64,000 nucleotides of DNA, from the NCBI GenBank assembly GCA_032871835.1, contig CM065295.1, forward strand, positions 24,996,501 to 25,060,500. The letters are read 5' to 3'. A program made the position numbers and the translations under genes. Source of the stretch: Dipteronia dyeriana. Taxonomy: Eukaryota; Streptophyta; Magnoliopsida; Sapindales; Sapindaceae. Below the pieces are notes generated by a model. The model had not been told where the DNA came from, made no database searches, and saw only the letters and a program-made list of their open reading frames with translations. This document shows positions 33,318-45,513 of this stretch, piece by piece. Position 1 is the first letter of the stretch. The number at the start of each line of letters is the position of its first letter.

Positions 33318-35167
33318 TGTTAGGTTTTAGTTTGTGTTGGCATGAATTCCATATCAAAATGATGTTTACTTGTAATGACTTAGTTGTTTAGTTTCATGAT
33401 GATTCAAGCTTCAAGGAAGAAGAAACAACAAGTCAAAGAAAGTTCTAAGTCTTCAAAGAGAAAGGAAGCAATTTGGTTCTACAAAGTTATACTAAGACCT
33501 TATCTTTCTCTTACAAGGCTTAGGCACACAAACACATGTCATACATTTGTGTCCCTGCATCGTTGTGCACCATTATAGGCACACACATACAACTCATTCA
33601 TATGTGTCGCTGCATCATTGTGCACTATGTATAACACATTCACACACTTTAAGATGAATGCTCATGCATTGGTTTGGAAATAACATGTTTTGGAATATGC
33701 ATGATTGGAAACTATCTCTATGTAGTTTGCATTCTAGTGTGAATTGTGTTTGTGTGTGTATATATTTGTATAACATGGATATTGAACTTGGATTTAGTCT
33801 TAAATCATTCTTGATTTAGTTCCGTTCATTTCGGTTACTCATACTATTGATTTCAAGTTCAAAGTCAAAAGATACTACACTTTCAACTCATGTTTCATAC
33901 ATTGTCTTCGTCTTCATATATCAAGTCAAATTATTATATTATGGGTTGAGTATCTTATATTTCTTCCATGCCCGTGTGAGAGTAACGGTTTGTAATCCAC
34001 AAACGGATTCGAATTTCGAGTTTGGAGGCCGGAGAACGGTCGATGAACGCGAGGGAAGCGCGAGGGGAATGCACAATGGCCAAAAGGCCATGGAGGTGTG
34101 CATGCCCGAGATGGCGCGTGGCCATCTCGGCCGCACAACCTTGCTGTCCCAAGATGCCCACGTGCCATCTCGGGGGAGCACTTCCAAAGGAGGTCAATTT
34201 GATCTTTCTTGCTTTCTTCTTTGCCACTTCTTTATAATCTCTCCCCTTCTCACATTTCATTCTAAGAAGAATTCAAATCAAGTGTACAGAATTTTCTCTC
34301 TAAATTTTCTCGCCTTCTAAACACCATAACTTCTTCATTTGAACTTCGATTTGAGTGATTTTAAGTTGAGAGTGTTCATCTATTCATCCTCCATCTTTTC
34401 TCTGAAGGTTTGAGTTTATTTTGCTGCTGTTTTTGGTGTCTAATCATACAAAAACGGGACTGCACCTAGATCAACTAAGGTATTGATTTTCTCTCTAAGT
34501 TTTCTTTTAAAACTTGGTCAATTGCCTTGGGTTTTCTTCTTCTACATATATTTATATATTGTGAGTGTTTTGATTTGTGTTTTGAACACCTTCAAAGATA
34601 GATTGAGTTTCAATTGAAATCATTCATGTTGAGTTAGGTTTTGATTTTGCCTATGTTATCACATGTTTGGGATTGTATTGTGCTAGCTTTTATTCTAGGA
34701 CTATTTGATGATCTTTGATTGATTGATTTGGAGAAAAATAGTTCCTCACATGTATTAGTCTCTCTTGGCCAAAATTCTCACATAATACATGTGCTTATGT
34801 TCTTTTGAGCTATTCATGTGATTTGTTGAATCTATGATTAGGAAAAAGCTCTAGAACTTATGCTTAGATCTATTTAACATGGTCATATGATTTTAGTATG
34901 TTTTAGGTTTTTGTGATTTAAACTTGATCTTGTGATTTGTTGATCATATCTTGTGATTCAAGTTTAGATATATGCATGAATCTAGTTTGTGATTAATGTT
35001 GATCATATCTTACATAATCTAGATTGACTACTCATGCATGATAACCTAGACTATATGTGATTTGTGCATTCATGCTCATGTCTAGTATTTTCCATAGGAT
35101 GTTTGATCATAGCATTCTATGTTACGTACTTGTTTGCGTTTTGCATTCATGATCACCTAGATGCCTT

Positions 35168-35465
35168 GTGAGAAGGAAGTCTTGACAATAGGTGTGAGAC
35201 CTATGGTGTTGAGCAAGAAGTCTTGGCAAGAGGTGTGAAGCCTCGGATTGTCGAGCAAGGAAGTCTTGGCTATAGGTGTGAATCCTTGGATAGTCGAGCA
35301 AGAAGTCTTGCCTAGAGTTGGGAGAACTCGGATAGGTGAGCAAGGAAGTCTTGACTAGAGTCGGGAAGACTCGGATAGTTGAGCAAGAAGTCTTGCCTTG
35401 GGTTGTGAAGATCCGGATAAGGTGAGCAAGGAAGTCTTGACAAAAGGTGTGAAGCCTCGGATTGT
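35168..35465 (+). repeat. Minisatellite of ~42-44 bp units, 3' LTR copy
   Basis: Same unit type and order as 27204-27502, about seven units. Confidence 0.88.
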
Positions 35466-35876
35466 TGAGCATAGGGTGGCAACTTCTAGAGTAGGATAGG
35501 AGGGTAGTTTCTAGGTGAAGAGGTCACTTGAGAGATTGTACTTGTCTTATCTACTAGTGGATTTTGTTTGTCGGTGGCTGCTAGCCCATGGATGTTTCCT
35601 CTTCGGTGGTTTACCACGTTATATCTTGTGTCAACTTTTCTCTATCCCTATCTCTCTAATATTTGTATTGTTTATAGAACTTTTTATATATGTTGACTTC
35701 CTCTTTATAATATAGATTGTGTATGTGTTACAATTACTTGTTTGTATCACACTTTACTTGTGTTTATATATTGATTAGTTGTCTTTAATTAATATATATA
35801 TTGTGATACAAGCAATCTAGAGGGACAAATTTTTTTTTGTTTCTAAGGGAGTCGGAAAAGGTGCCTAACCTATTCA

Positions 35877-35899
35877 CCCCCCCCCCCCCCCCCCCCCCC
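35877..35899 (+). repeat. C homopolymer, 23 bases
   Basis: Uninterrupted C run about 40 bases before the LTR end. Confidence 0.95.
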
Positions 35900-36413
35900 T
35901 CTAGGTTAACCTTGAGCATTTAACCGTGATTGTATTTTCAGCTTTAACCACGTAAAAAACAATGTGTCAGTTCTTTCTAACCTTTAGATATACTTCTACA
36001 AGTTTAATGGATAAATTTCTTAATAGACAAGATCATGGTGATATGTGATCAATTAGCACTTATAATAATCAAATATAGTAAATGTTATCGTACTTGTATA
36101 TTGAACATATTTGGTTGTAATAGTCATTGAAGGAATACTTGTATATATTGAATTATAATGAGAATACAAGTATTGTATAGCGTTGTTTTATTTGATAGTG
36201 TTATCTTTTGCAACATGTATGCTTGTTTGACAATACTTATCTTGATAACACATTTTGCCTTCTCAAGTATGTTCTATTATCTTGAGTATTGTTATCCAAG
36301 CTAACTAGACAGACAACTGAAAGTTTGTTTCAAGGGCTTGACAAAGGTGTAATAACCTATTCACCCCCTATAGGTTAGCCTAAGAAAATTTAACTGTGTT
36401 TGTGCAATTTCAT

Positions 36414-36426
36414 TTTGTATCAGAGC
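36414..36426 (+). promoter_or_regulatory. Primer-binding site of the right-hand internal region, tRNA-iMet type
   Basis: TTTGTATCAGAGC, one change from TTGGTATCAGAGC, directly behind the shared LTR. Confidence 0.78.
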
Positions 36427-37648
36427 AGGTCGCAAGACAAAACTCCCAAGGAGCATCAAACTCTAGACCTCCACTTCTAAAAGGGTATAATTACGAGTTT
36501 TAGAAGTTAAGGATGAAATCTTATATTCGATCTACAGATGAATGGGTTTGGATGTCAGTTGAGGAGGGTTACCATCCTTCTAACAAAATGCTTGAAGATG
36601 GATCTATAATTCTGAAACCAAGAGGTGAATGGAGACTTTGAGTTTGCTAAATGGCATCTGTAAGAACCGCAATTTTATGATTAGCTTATTTCATGACAAA
36701 CTACACCACATTGGGGATGATTGTGTAATGGGTAGCTTAGGACCTCATTGGCAAGCTTCCAAGCATCTCCATGACTTCAAGAGCAAAAGGTATATTCACT
36801 TGACTTTGTCTCTTGAAGAGTTTAGGTGCACACACACACCTCATGCATGCTTTGTTGATCTTGTATTTGTGTTGATATTGTTTATATGTGTACATCTCTT
36901 CACAATCACACTTGCACTTCATTTGTAGATTTAAGTGTGGTATTGTATTGTGTTTGCGTTTGCACGATGGTTTGCTTGTTTTAGCGCGTTGAGTGACCAT
37001 ATGAGAAGGTCTCATTCCTCTCTTGGTTTGGTTATATGGAGTAAGGTGTCTAGTTTCAAAAGAGTGTATTTCAATGATTTAAATGTTTTTCAAAACTGAC
37101 CTTTGTATGGTCTTGTGATCATATCTTTTTATAAAATGATTCAAAATGAGTTTTGAAAATTTTTGTACAAACTTGACAACCATACCTTTCCAACGGTATA
37201 TTATTCATAATATTTCATGACTGTTTGGATTGGTTTTGAAATCTCCAAATGACCACAAAAACAGGGCATCTCTGTTGTTGTCCGTTTTTGACCTTTGGTC
37301 ACTAAAATGACCATAACTCTTTCTACCGACATCCAAATCATTTTTTGTAAATTGGAGTAGAAATAAGACTTCCATACCTTTCCAACGGTATATTATACGA
37401 AAGGTTTGGATGTCGTTTGGTCATGTTTTGGGTCGCTTGAAGCAAGAGCTGTTGTGCTGTCTGGCGTGTACGGCGGCCTAGACCGCTTTTGGTGCCATGC
37501 CTAGCCAGCGACCTAGGCAGCGGTAATGTCCAGCCATGCCTTGTTGTGCAGACCATGGTCTGGACACTTTCCTAGGCTGCGGCATGCATAGCGGTCATGA
37601 CGAAACTTGGTTTCCATCATCCAAAATGATGTCATTTCACTTGGGCAT

Positions 37649-37656
37649 TATAAATA
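37649..37656 (+). promoter_or_regulatory. TATA box of the solo LTR
   Basis: TATAAATA followed after some 70-90 bases by AGAGAG-rich leader-like sequence. It is the likely LTR promoter core, by position only. Confidence 0.45.
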
Positions 37657-38883
37657 CATCCTTAACTCATCTTCTTCACAATAATGACTCTCAAAAACGA
37701 ACCCTAGAGTGAGAGAGAGTTTCTTGAGAGAGAAAGCTTCATTAAAGCTTGATAACTCTCCAAACCCAAAACCCATCTCCATCTTGCATCATTCTTCGTC
37801 ATTTTAGCATGGGTGTTCTCGGTTTCATGACTAGGTAAGTAAGAACTTCATTGAATATCTTTTATTGTTCTTCTTACTCTAGATTAGGTGTTTATTGCAT
37901 GATTAAATATCTAGACTCTAGTTTATTGCATATATTTTTGAGTCTTGATAACATGATTAGGTTTGTTTGTTGATAGCTTGAATTTAGGACATATTTACCT
38001 AAGTCATTATGCATTGCATTTAGACATTATTGATTAGGACTCATTGATTGCATTTTGTGATTGCATTATAGTCCTTGCCATGCTTAATGATAACTTGTTT
38101 ATATGGCTTTTGTGATAGCTAGCATTTAGGTTATTGTTGCCTTTAGCTAATTAGGTCATATTGATTATTGCATTTTGATGATTGCATTTTAATGACCATG
38201 CCATGCTTAATGCCAACATATGTTGAAATGGCCTTGTTTGATAACTAGGATATAATGTTGCATAACTATATCTAGTTAAGTCTTTATGAACATTCATTTA
38301 GACATTGATATCCAGGAATTGCACTTAGTTACATTCCTTAAATTCCTAGATAAGCATTTAGTGTTGCCTAGCATTATTTGCATTTAGAATATTCTTACGT
38401 ATTCACATAGGTTGTTAACTCTTCATTAAGGTTAAGTCTTGTGGCTTCAGTGTGAAGTTGCACAAGCAAAGGAAGTCTTGCAACCAAGGGTGGGTTGACA
38501 AGTAAATTGGTCGGGTGCCACTGTAAAAGGCCCAAGGGGGTAGAGTAGGAGGTGTTCACGCCAAGAGTAGTGTATCAGGGGATATCACTAGGGACTGAAC
38601 CAAGAGTGGTGAGTGGCGGTGTTCATAGCCTGAGGTTGTCGAGAGTGAGAGTCCGAGAATCACTTGAGGGTGTAACCTTTTATTCATATAGTGGTTTTCT
38701 GTGACCGAGTGTGGCGCACTTAACAGCCCGTGGTTTTTCCCATTTGGAGGGTTTCCAAGTATACATCTTGTGTGATTTATATTTCCGCACCTTACACTTG
38801 ATGTTGTATGTTTATTTTATTGGGTAAATTTTGAATATTGACTAATCAAGAAAAATTGGTAATTGACTTGATTAAAACCTATT

Positions 38884-38936
38884 CCCCCCCCCCCCCCCCC
38901 CTCCCCCCCCTCCCCCCTCCCCCTCTAGTTATAGAT
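38884..38936 (+). repeat. C-rich low-complexity tract
   Basis: Runs of C (up to 18) with single T interruptions, ending TCTAGTT, at the same place in the LTR as the other C runs. Confidence 0.95.
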
Positions 38937-40007
38937 ATACACGTTTTTAGGGAACTTTCAGCATCATAGAACCATGAGCGCCATCTTTGGAAGAGTGGAT
39001 AGTAGGCAATTTTCCGATATCCAAAATATAGAGACCCCCAAAGAAGCTTGGGATGTGCTTCATGTGACCAATAAGGAAATCTCGGCTACAAATGCTGACA
39101 TCTCAATTTGAAATGTTGCAAATGAATGAGGAGGACAAATTTGATGACTTCCAATTCAAGCATTTGGACATAGCTAATCAATGCCAATCACTTAGCGTAC
39201 CAATCTCCAGAGAGAGAGTCAATTGGAAGATCTTAAGGTCCTTGCCCAAACTGTTCAAAGCTAAGGTGACGGGTATTGAAGAGAGTAAAGATGTTGATAG
39301 CGTGAGTGTTAATGAATTGCTAGGATCTCTTCAAACCTATGAGGCATGCTTGAAACAAAAAACTAAAAGAAAAGGAGTACCTCTTAATGTCATCAATGAG
39401 GGTAGTGAAGATGATGATGATGAGATGACATTATTGGTTAGGAAGTTTCAGAAGTTTATGAGGAGAATTGCCAAACCAAGTGGAAAATCATCTAAGAAGA
39501 AGGAAGTCGAGAAATCCTCATCCCCAATGAAGGAGAAGAGTGGTAATGCCAAGGGCAATCACAAAGTTATATGCTTCAAGTGCAAGAAGTTTTGTTATTA
39601 CGCAACAGAGTGTCCAAGTGAGAAGACAAATAAGGAAAAGAAGGGTAAGGCTATGGTGGCCCCATGGAGTGATGATGACTCTAGTGAGGATGAAAGCTCT
39701 AATAAAGAGTCTTCAAGTGAAGAAGAGTTGGTTAGCAACTTTAATGCTTGCACAACCTCTCACAACATGCTAGAGGAAAGTTTTCAAACAGCTTTGTACA
39801 AGGTTGTTGATTCAAATCATCAAGAGTACTCTAGTTCTAAGCCAACCTATCTTGAGCTATTGATTAAAGTGAAGAGTCTTGAGAAAGAAAAAAGACAAGT
39901 CTTAAGTGAGTTTGAAAAGAAGGAAGATTTGATCACTTTGCAAGTAGATGAGTTTGTAAGAGTTACTCAAAGGCTTCCAATTGAAAAAGATGAAATTTTA
40001 AGAAAGC

Positions 40008-41139
40008 TGTTACTAGCCAAATTTGGCAAGGGCCTAAAGGGAAACTTTTAATCGAAAATAGCACCTGGTATAGAGCATCTCTAAGCACTAGGAGACCCCG
40101 AATGCAGTGGTCTACCTCACAGCACCAGGTCCAGCATGACTCGGGGATCTCGACATCGTTGTAAGAGAAGGACGAGGTACCTGCACCCTCGTTGACCCCC
40201 ATCTGGTGCCTAGGCACCGCGGTGACGATCTACACTCTTGTCAAGGTACGTATTCTACCTTTTTGGCAGATAGGAAGATGCCTGTAAAGTTTCTAGAAAA
40301 TCTTAAGGCTCCAGCAAGATCAACCTAGCACCTCACTACCGGAATAGTACCTCCAAGTATCTCACCAGAGTGACCAATCAAGTGCCACATCACTAGAATG
40401 GTACTCCAGGGTATCCTGCTAGCAGGCTGGTACCCTGGGATACCTAGTTTTCACCATCTCCATTGGTCAAGCGTTATCTTCCCAGGGTGGTACCTCGGAG
40501 CACCCCGTCAATAGACTGGTACACCGAGGTACCCCACCATGACACTAGATCGATGCTCTGAGGGGCCACATGGCCAGCAGATGACATCAGATTATTCACC
40601 AAACATCGTGGATGAACTCCACGTATACACTGTTACAATTAATGAATTTAAAACGGAAACAAACACCCTTTCCCACCAGGATATTCTCAACCTAATCTCT
40701 AGAGTCATCGCATTAAACAGAAAATCCCATAGAACCGGGAATGAGGATCAATCTGTTGACCTCCAACTTCCTCGCTAAAGGAAAACCCTAGAATTCATGC
40801 ATAAATAGAAGGAGAGTATCGAGCAGAAATGATAGATCAACGTTGAGAGTAATATCCACTTATCGATAAAAATGTATTCGCCATTTCCATTTGTTGAAGT
40901 AAAATAGAGAAAGAGTGATTGAGTGTCCCATTTCGTTGTACTATAGTATATATTTCGATTTCTAAATAGTAAAAAAGAACCTTCCTTTAGTCTACCAATC
41001 CATTCGTCGACTTTTTCCTACAGAACTTACACGTGTAACCAGTACCGAGGGTACCTAACCCCGACTATGATCCACCGAGGTCGTGGTCCTGAGGGTGTTA
41101 ACTGGAATTCTTCACCCTAAGTGATTTTTTGGCTAACAC
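40008..41139 (+). repeat. Probable Ty3/gypsy LTR (boundaries approximate)
   Basis: The gag frame stops matching its relatives at about 40007 and a GC-richer sequence starts TGTTACTAGCC. It is rich in GGTACC-like words (40370-40540), has a TATA-like ATAAATAG at about 40803, and ends just before CACCGTCTGTGGAAAC, a motif that follows the 5' LTR in many plant gypsy elements of the Tat type. The other LTR is not in the window. Confidence 0.55.
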
Positions 41140-41224
41140 GTTTTTTGCACCGTCTGTGGAAACAATCAACACCCCTTTTTCAAAATCACAAGTTTGAGTT
41201 TTCTATTACAAATAAAATCACGCC

Positions 41225-42470
41225 ATGAAGCTTCGATCCTTCCAGGGGCAGCCCGAGGTATCTGGGCACCAATCATTGGTTTCCACCCAGAAAGCTCAAA
41301 AGAGAGGCAAGAGGTCGAAACACCTAGATCCTGCACCAGCACCTGTTAATACCATTCAAGCTTCGACTTCGACTCCTCCGGTAAGAGAACAAGCCATTCT
41401 CGATCAGCAGGTTACAGCTTTCATTGAAAGTGTCCGTCAGTGACTGGTTAAAGAGGGAATCATTCCTCAACCAGTAGGACCAAACATCTGTGAAGAGCCC
41501 AATCGGTTAGGGACCAGAAATACTGTTTCTACAGGTTAGGGCCACTACCATCGATACCAGTCCGTGACAGGTTAGGGCCCCTACCTTCTATCTAGGATCG
41601 GTTACAGCCCATGCCTTCAGATCCATGTGGACCGACTAGATGCCTACCTCGGTAGGTGAAATCAGTCGTTGATATACCGCCAAGGAGCGCCAGCTACCTA
41701 ACATAACCAGCGAACACCGAAAGGGAGCCCCGAGCTGATACAGGGGGTAGTAAAAGAAGTTACCTGGAAAATCCCTCCCAATACGACAACTGGGGGGGAT
41801 CCCATCTCATCGGGAGGATTGGACAATGAGATCTCCCGAGGTCGAGTCTAAGAACATTGAAAATAAATGCACGTGGGATTAGCTAGGACAGGTGCATAAA
41901 AAGATCCAGGAGCTTAGTAGGGGTAAGCACAAAGATAATCAAAAGGATCCCTTGGGCGAGATGAATGCCCCCTTCTCCCGAAGGATCAGGGAAGCCAAAC
42001 TTCCACCAAAATTTTAAATGCCGTCAGATAAGTTTTTTGGAATTGAGGACCCTCTGAGCCACCTAGAGAGCTACGTCTAGCTAATGGAGGTCCAGAATGC
42101 TACCAGACAACTATGTGCAGGATGTTCCCAATTACGTTGACTGATTATGCCAAGACTTGGTTCAGGAAGCTACCAGCAGGCAGCATAGATAGCTTCACCA
42201 AATTTTCTTGTGACTTCTGCTCGCAATTCCAAGGGGTCAAGTCGTGACCCAAAAACCCCGATCCATCTACAGTTTGTGATCCAGGAACGGGGGGAAACGC
42301 TTAGGTCTAATGTGGAAAGGTTCCACAAAGAGTGATCCGGATAGGATTCTTCGTAGAGAAAAAGATCTTGGCCAACTTCCGCAGGAACCTATGGGTAGGG
42401 AGACTATTCCGATCGTTCGTCAAGCACCCTCTAGAAACTTATCAGGGCGCTTGTGACATTTGCTTTTAAA
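41225..42470 (+). pseudogene. Ty3/gypsy gag remnant
   Basis: An opening frame (MKLRSFQGQPEVSGHQ, 72 codons, P/T/S-rich) is followed by a heavily frame-broken part that still shows retrotransposon gag (Retrotrans_gag) landmarks: FSRRIREAKLPPKF, DKFFGIEDPLSHLESY, WFRKLP-like text around 42160 in another frame, and RGETLRSNVERFHKE near 42290-42330. The plus-strand order agrees with the LTR on its left. Nothing of pol follows: at about 42470 the sequence returns to the pol-less family. Confidence 0.7.
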
Positions 42471-42478
42471 AAAAAAGA

Positions 42479-43663
42479 AAGATCTTTTAGTGATATTGTT
42501 CACATTGATCTTAATCATGATTTATGAAATATATGTTTGAATGTTGAGTGGCATATTTTAAAAAATATGAGCTTCATATTCTTTGAAAGCTACTCTCTTG
42601 AGAAGTAATGATCTTGAGTAAATCTCTTTATATTGCTCTTAGATCATGTGCTTGTAAGCCATAAAACTTGGGTTTCAAAAATACACTTTGCTTTTCTTAT
42701 ATAATATGTAGATTTTGGATACACCTTGAAGTCTTTTGACTAGTATATTAAACATGACCTATGGTTGGTGTCCATTTTGCTTCAGCAACTATATAAAACT
42801 CAATGAGCACCTTCATGGAAAGGGCTACACTCTTTGGTTGTGAAGTCGCCCAATGTTAGAAATGGCTTCACCATTTTGATGAGTGAAAGCCGTCATGAAG
42901 TGTATTTTTTTATTTTAAAAAAAAATCAAAGAAGTGTTGTAAAGAATCAATAATAAAAATCTTTGATTCAAAAGCCTAAAAATAAAAAGAAGAAGGCTTA
43001 AAGAAGTTAAGTTGAAAATAAAAAGTGCTCGGGTTGAAAAACAGAAATGGGATGACGAGCCACATGCACACACTCACTCAAATATTGAGTTTTATTCTCT
43101 TATAAGCAAAATTTCTGGATGATAATGGGTTTGACCTTTTATGGAAAAGCTTAAGATGAATAGATGTGGAAGTGATTTGCATATTGATTATCAAGTTACT
43201 ACTCTTCATATATTTGAAGCAAAATCACTCACACACTTTTTGCTTATATGAATTTGATTTTCTAGCAATTTTAGATGAATTATGAGAGAAATTGAAAATC
43301 TTGGTTTATCTCTCCTAGTTTGTGGAGCTTATTTCGTTTGATTTCTTTAAAATTATTTGAATGTGTGATTATATGGATATCATTGTGAGCATCATTCTAT
43401 CTTGATCTTAGATAGAGCATTTATCAAGGGGGAACATAGTACGCAAAACTTTGTTTTCTTTTATGATATGTTCACATGCTAATCTTGTTATATGTTGGCA
43501 TTCTTGGTATAATGAATCTTGTGAGATGTTGCTTGTTGTTTTTATCTTTCATGATGATTCATTATGTTATCGTATGTTTTTATATGCATATTTTTTTATG
43601 TGACTGACTTACTTTGATTGTTCTCCACTCAGTTTTTTGTTTAGTGTTTATTCACACTAGGTC
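42479..43663 (+). other. Internal sequence of the right-hand pol-less region
   Basis: Matches 30550-31791 of the nested element throughout. No gene. TCAAGGGGGAACAT near 43425 is a polypurine-like tract. Confidence 0.7.
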
Positions 43664-44173
43664 ATGGGCAGAACTAAAGCAACCGGTGGTGGAAATTCTT
43701 CTTAGCCCATTGTCAAGTCCAAGTCATCCTCTAAGGGATCCAAAACCTCTAAGCTAAAATCTTTAGGCGTTATGGTAACTAATTAGCTAGTTCAAGAGAG
43801 AGGTATTGACTTGACCAAATATGCAGGTTCTTATGTTCATAGATGCTTGATTGAAAGAAATTGGGAATCATGGGTAAGCATGCTTAGTATGGTTAATGAT
43901 AGTACTGTGAGAGAATTATATCATTAATATAAAGAGAGTGTTACCTACCTAGATGCATTAGTGGACAAAAGAGGTGTTGTCTTTAGAGTAAATTCAGATA
44001 CTATTAATGAGTTTCTTGGATTGCCTAATGATATTATGTCGGACTTTCTAGATGTGGATGTGATAGAAAATCTTAATATCATGGGTCAAACTTTATGTGA
44101 TGACATGTCTTTTTAGTGAAAGAATAGAGCCTATATTAGTCAAAGTGAGTTAACTAAGGTGAGTGCTCTTTAG

Positions 44174-45513
44174 TGCACGTCCCAAAGAAGTGTTCCTACT
44201 CCTATGTATAAGAGTGTCAAAGTAACAAATTAACCGGTAAGACCATGTCGAACCACAAGGAGGTTGTTCACTAGTCCTTGTAGAATTAATTATCTAGTTT
44301 AATTACTAAGCTTGTTATAAAATGTAAATCAATTAAAATTAAAACTGGGGCTAAGGGATGCACTGTTGGTAATTCGAATATGATCCAATAATTAATAGTT
44401 AGTCCAGATTAATGGGAGGGTATTTCACTCGACTGACCACTCTCTGATAGATGTGGGTAAAAGTATCCACTGTGCTAGACAATATCTGTCTGTTTACAGT
44501 GAGTCAAAACTTCACAAAGATCAAAGGGGAGAAACCACTCTCTGATGGATATGGGTAAAAGTACCCACTGTGCTAAACAATATCTGTCTGTCTACAGTGA
44601 GTCAAAAACTCCACAAAGATCAGAGGCGAGAAAGCAAAAAAATAATAAACTTACCAAAATTGGATCATATTTTCCATACCAACAATATCACCTTTGGCCC
44701 CAACTATATAAAATTAACCAAACATAATTTAACTAGAAAATAGCTATTGTATTTAAACTGAGAATTTGATAATAAAAGAGAGAGAATGTCACAAATCTAA
44801 TAACAGATTTGGAATCAGAATGTGTAAATAAGGGGGGAGAGGTCCCCTATTTATATAAAATACGGATGAAAATTGACCATCAGATGAATTTAGAATTGAG
44901 CGTCCAGATTTTTTCACGTAACCAGTGAATAGTGAATAGTGACAGTGAACAGTAAATGCATACGTGAAAGTCAATAGCGAAAAGTGCACCGGCTTCTAAA
45001 ATGTGATTCGCTATAGCTGCGTGTACTGTGCACTCGCAGTTCAGGCCAATAGAATTGTGCCACATCATCGGTCAATAATCTTAAAGAAAGTCAACTATGA
45101 ACAGTGCCCCGACATCTAGAATGTGATTCTCCACAGTCACGTGTATGGTGCACTCGTAGTTCAGTTCAATAGGAATGTACCACATCATCAGGAACAGTGA
45201 AAGTCAACTGTGAACAGTGAAAGTCAACTGTGAACAGTGAATAGTCGAAATTACAAAAATGCACTTCATGGCCTTCCTAAGGTTTTTGACGTTCTAAACT
45301 TGGAAACGATGTTTGTTTTGCCATCTGACTTCTTCATAATTCTGAATTGATCGAATTACCTTTGAAATACAAAGAAAAATATACTGATTACTACACAACA
45401 CATTTATTTAAGCGAGCGAATGAAATTATGTCTAAATTGGGAAATTAATCATAATGGAAGTGTAAAATGATGATATTATCCCTTAGTAAACATACACTTT
45501 TCAGTGTTAATCA
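44174..45513 (-). repeat. 3' LTR of Athila-like copy B
   Basis: Plus strand TGCACGTCCC ... GTTAATCA, 1340 bp. Two ~98-bp subrepeats (from 44437 and 44535), TATAAATA on the minus strand at 44848-44855, and two copies of a 22-bp unit around 45190-45240. Confidence 0.93.

Larger units (their letters stand above)
25359..35940 (+). mobile_element. Complete pol-less LTR element of the plant-transposon-protein family
   Basis: LTRs of 2601 and 2623 bp flank a 5.4 kb internal region, with a perfect TSD GCTTT (25354-25358 and 35941-35945). The order is primer site, gag with knuckle, coiled-coil part, second knuckle, a long stretch without a convincing frame, the 'plant transposon protein' frame, polypurine tract. 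No integrase, RT or RNase H motif is visible, so it would need helper enzymes. The second knuckle (CHYCNTIGHIKPRC) and repeated polypurine tracts tie it to the Sirevirus-like element at 7699-15961. Confidence 0.9.
33318..35940 (+). repeat. 3' LTR of the nested pol-less element
   Basis: TGTTAGGTTTTAG ... TGTATTTTCA, 2623 bp. Very similar to 25359-27959 with few differences, suggesting a fairly recent insertion. It contains the 42-bp array (35168-35465) and a 23-base C run (35877-35899) where the 5' LTR has six C. Confidence 0.92.
23164..36412 (+). repeat. Shared LTR of the pol-less family, split by a nested element
   Basis: The LTR runs 23164-25358 and 35946-36412, 2662 bp without the nested element. 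It begins TGTTAGGTTTTTAG directly after a polypurine tract and ends ...GCAATTTCA directly before a primer site. It therefore acts as a 3' LTR for the internal region on its left and as a 5' LTR for the one on its right. The break is GCTTT on both sides; across it the sequence rejoins as in 58900-58950 (GGAGGTTTTACCATG). Confidence 0.87.
36659..38960 (+). mobile_element. Solo LTR, copia type, 2.3 kb
   Basis: TGTAAGAACC ... GGAACTTTCA with perfect TSD GCATC (36654-36658 and 38961-38965); removing it rejoins gag (AKWH + HRTM). A single LTR with no internal region is what LTR-LTR recombination leaves. It is related to the LTR of the 7699-15961 element (start, the GTGGCGCACTT...CAGCCCGTGG block, and the end). 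It contains a TATAAATA box (37649-37656) and two diverged direct repeats around CCATACCTTTCCAACGGTAT (37181 and 37372). Confidence 0.9.
36430..40007 (+). pseudogene. Copia-type gag of the right-hand pol-less internal region, split by a solo LTR
   Basis: The N-terminal part (36440-36658) reads GASNSRPPLLKGYNYEF, stop, KLRMKSYIRSTDEWVWMSVE, parallel to the nested copy, and is frame-broken just before the solo LTR. It resumes at 38966 (HRTMSAIFGRVDSRQFSDIQ), has a deletion near 39078 that shifts frame, then is open from 39092: SQFEMLQMNEEDKFDDFQFK and CQSLSVPISRERVNWKILR, an acidic and a basic stretch, and a knuckle CFKCKKFCYYATEC in which the usual G-H is C-Y, so its metal ligand set is spoiled. 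A coiled-coil part follows and ends at about 40007, where a gypsy fragment takes over. Confidence 0.85.

Noticed and set aside
37338..37556. 72-codon minus-strand frame in the solo LTR
   Set aside because: GC-richer noncoding LTR sequence; no motif.
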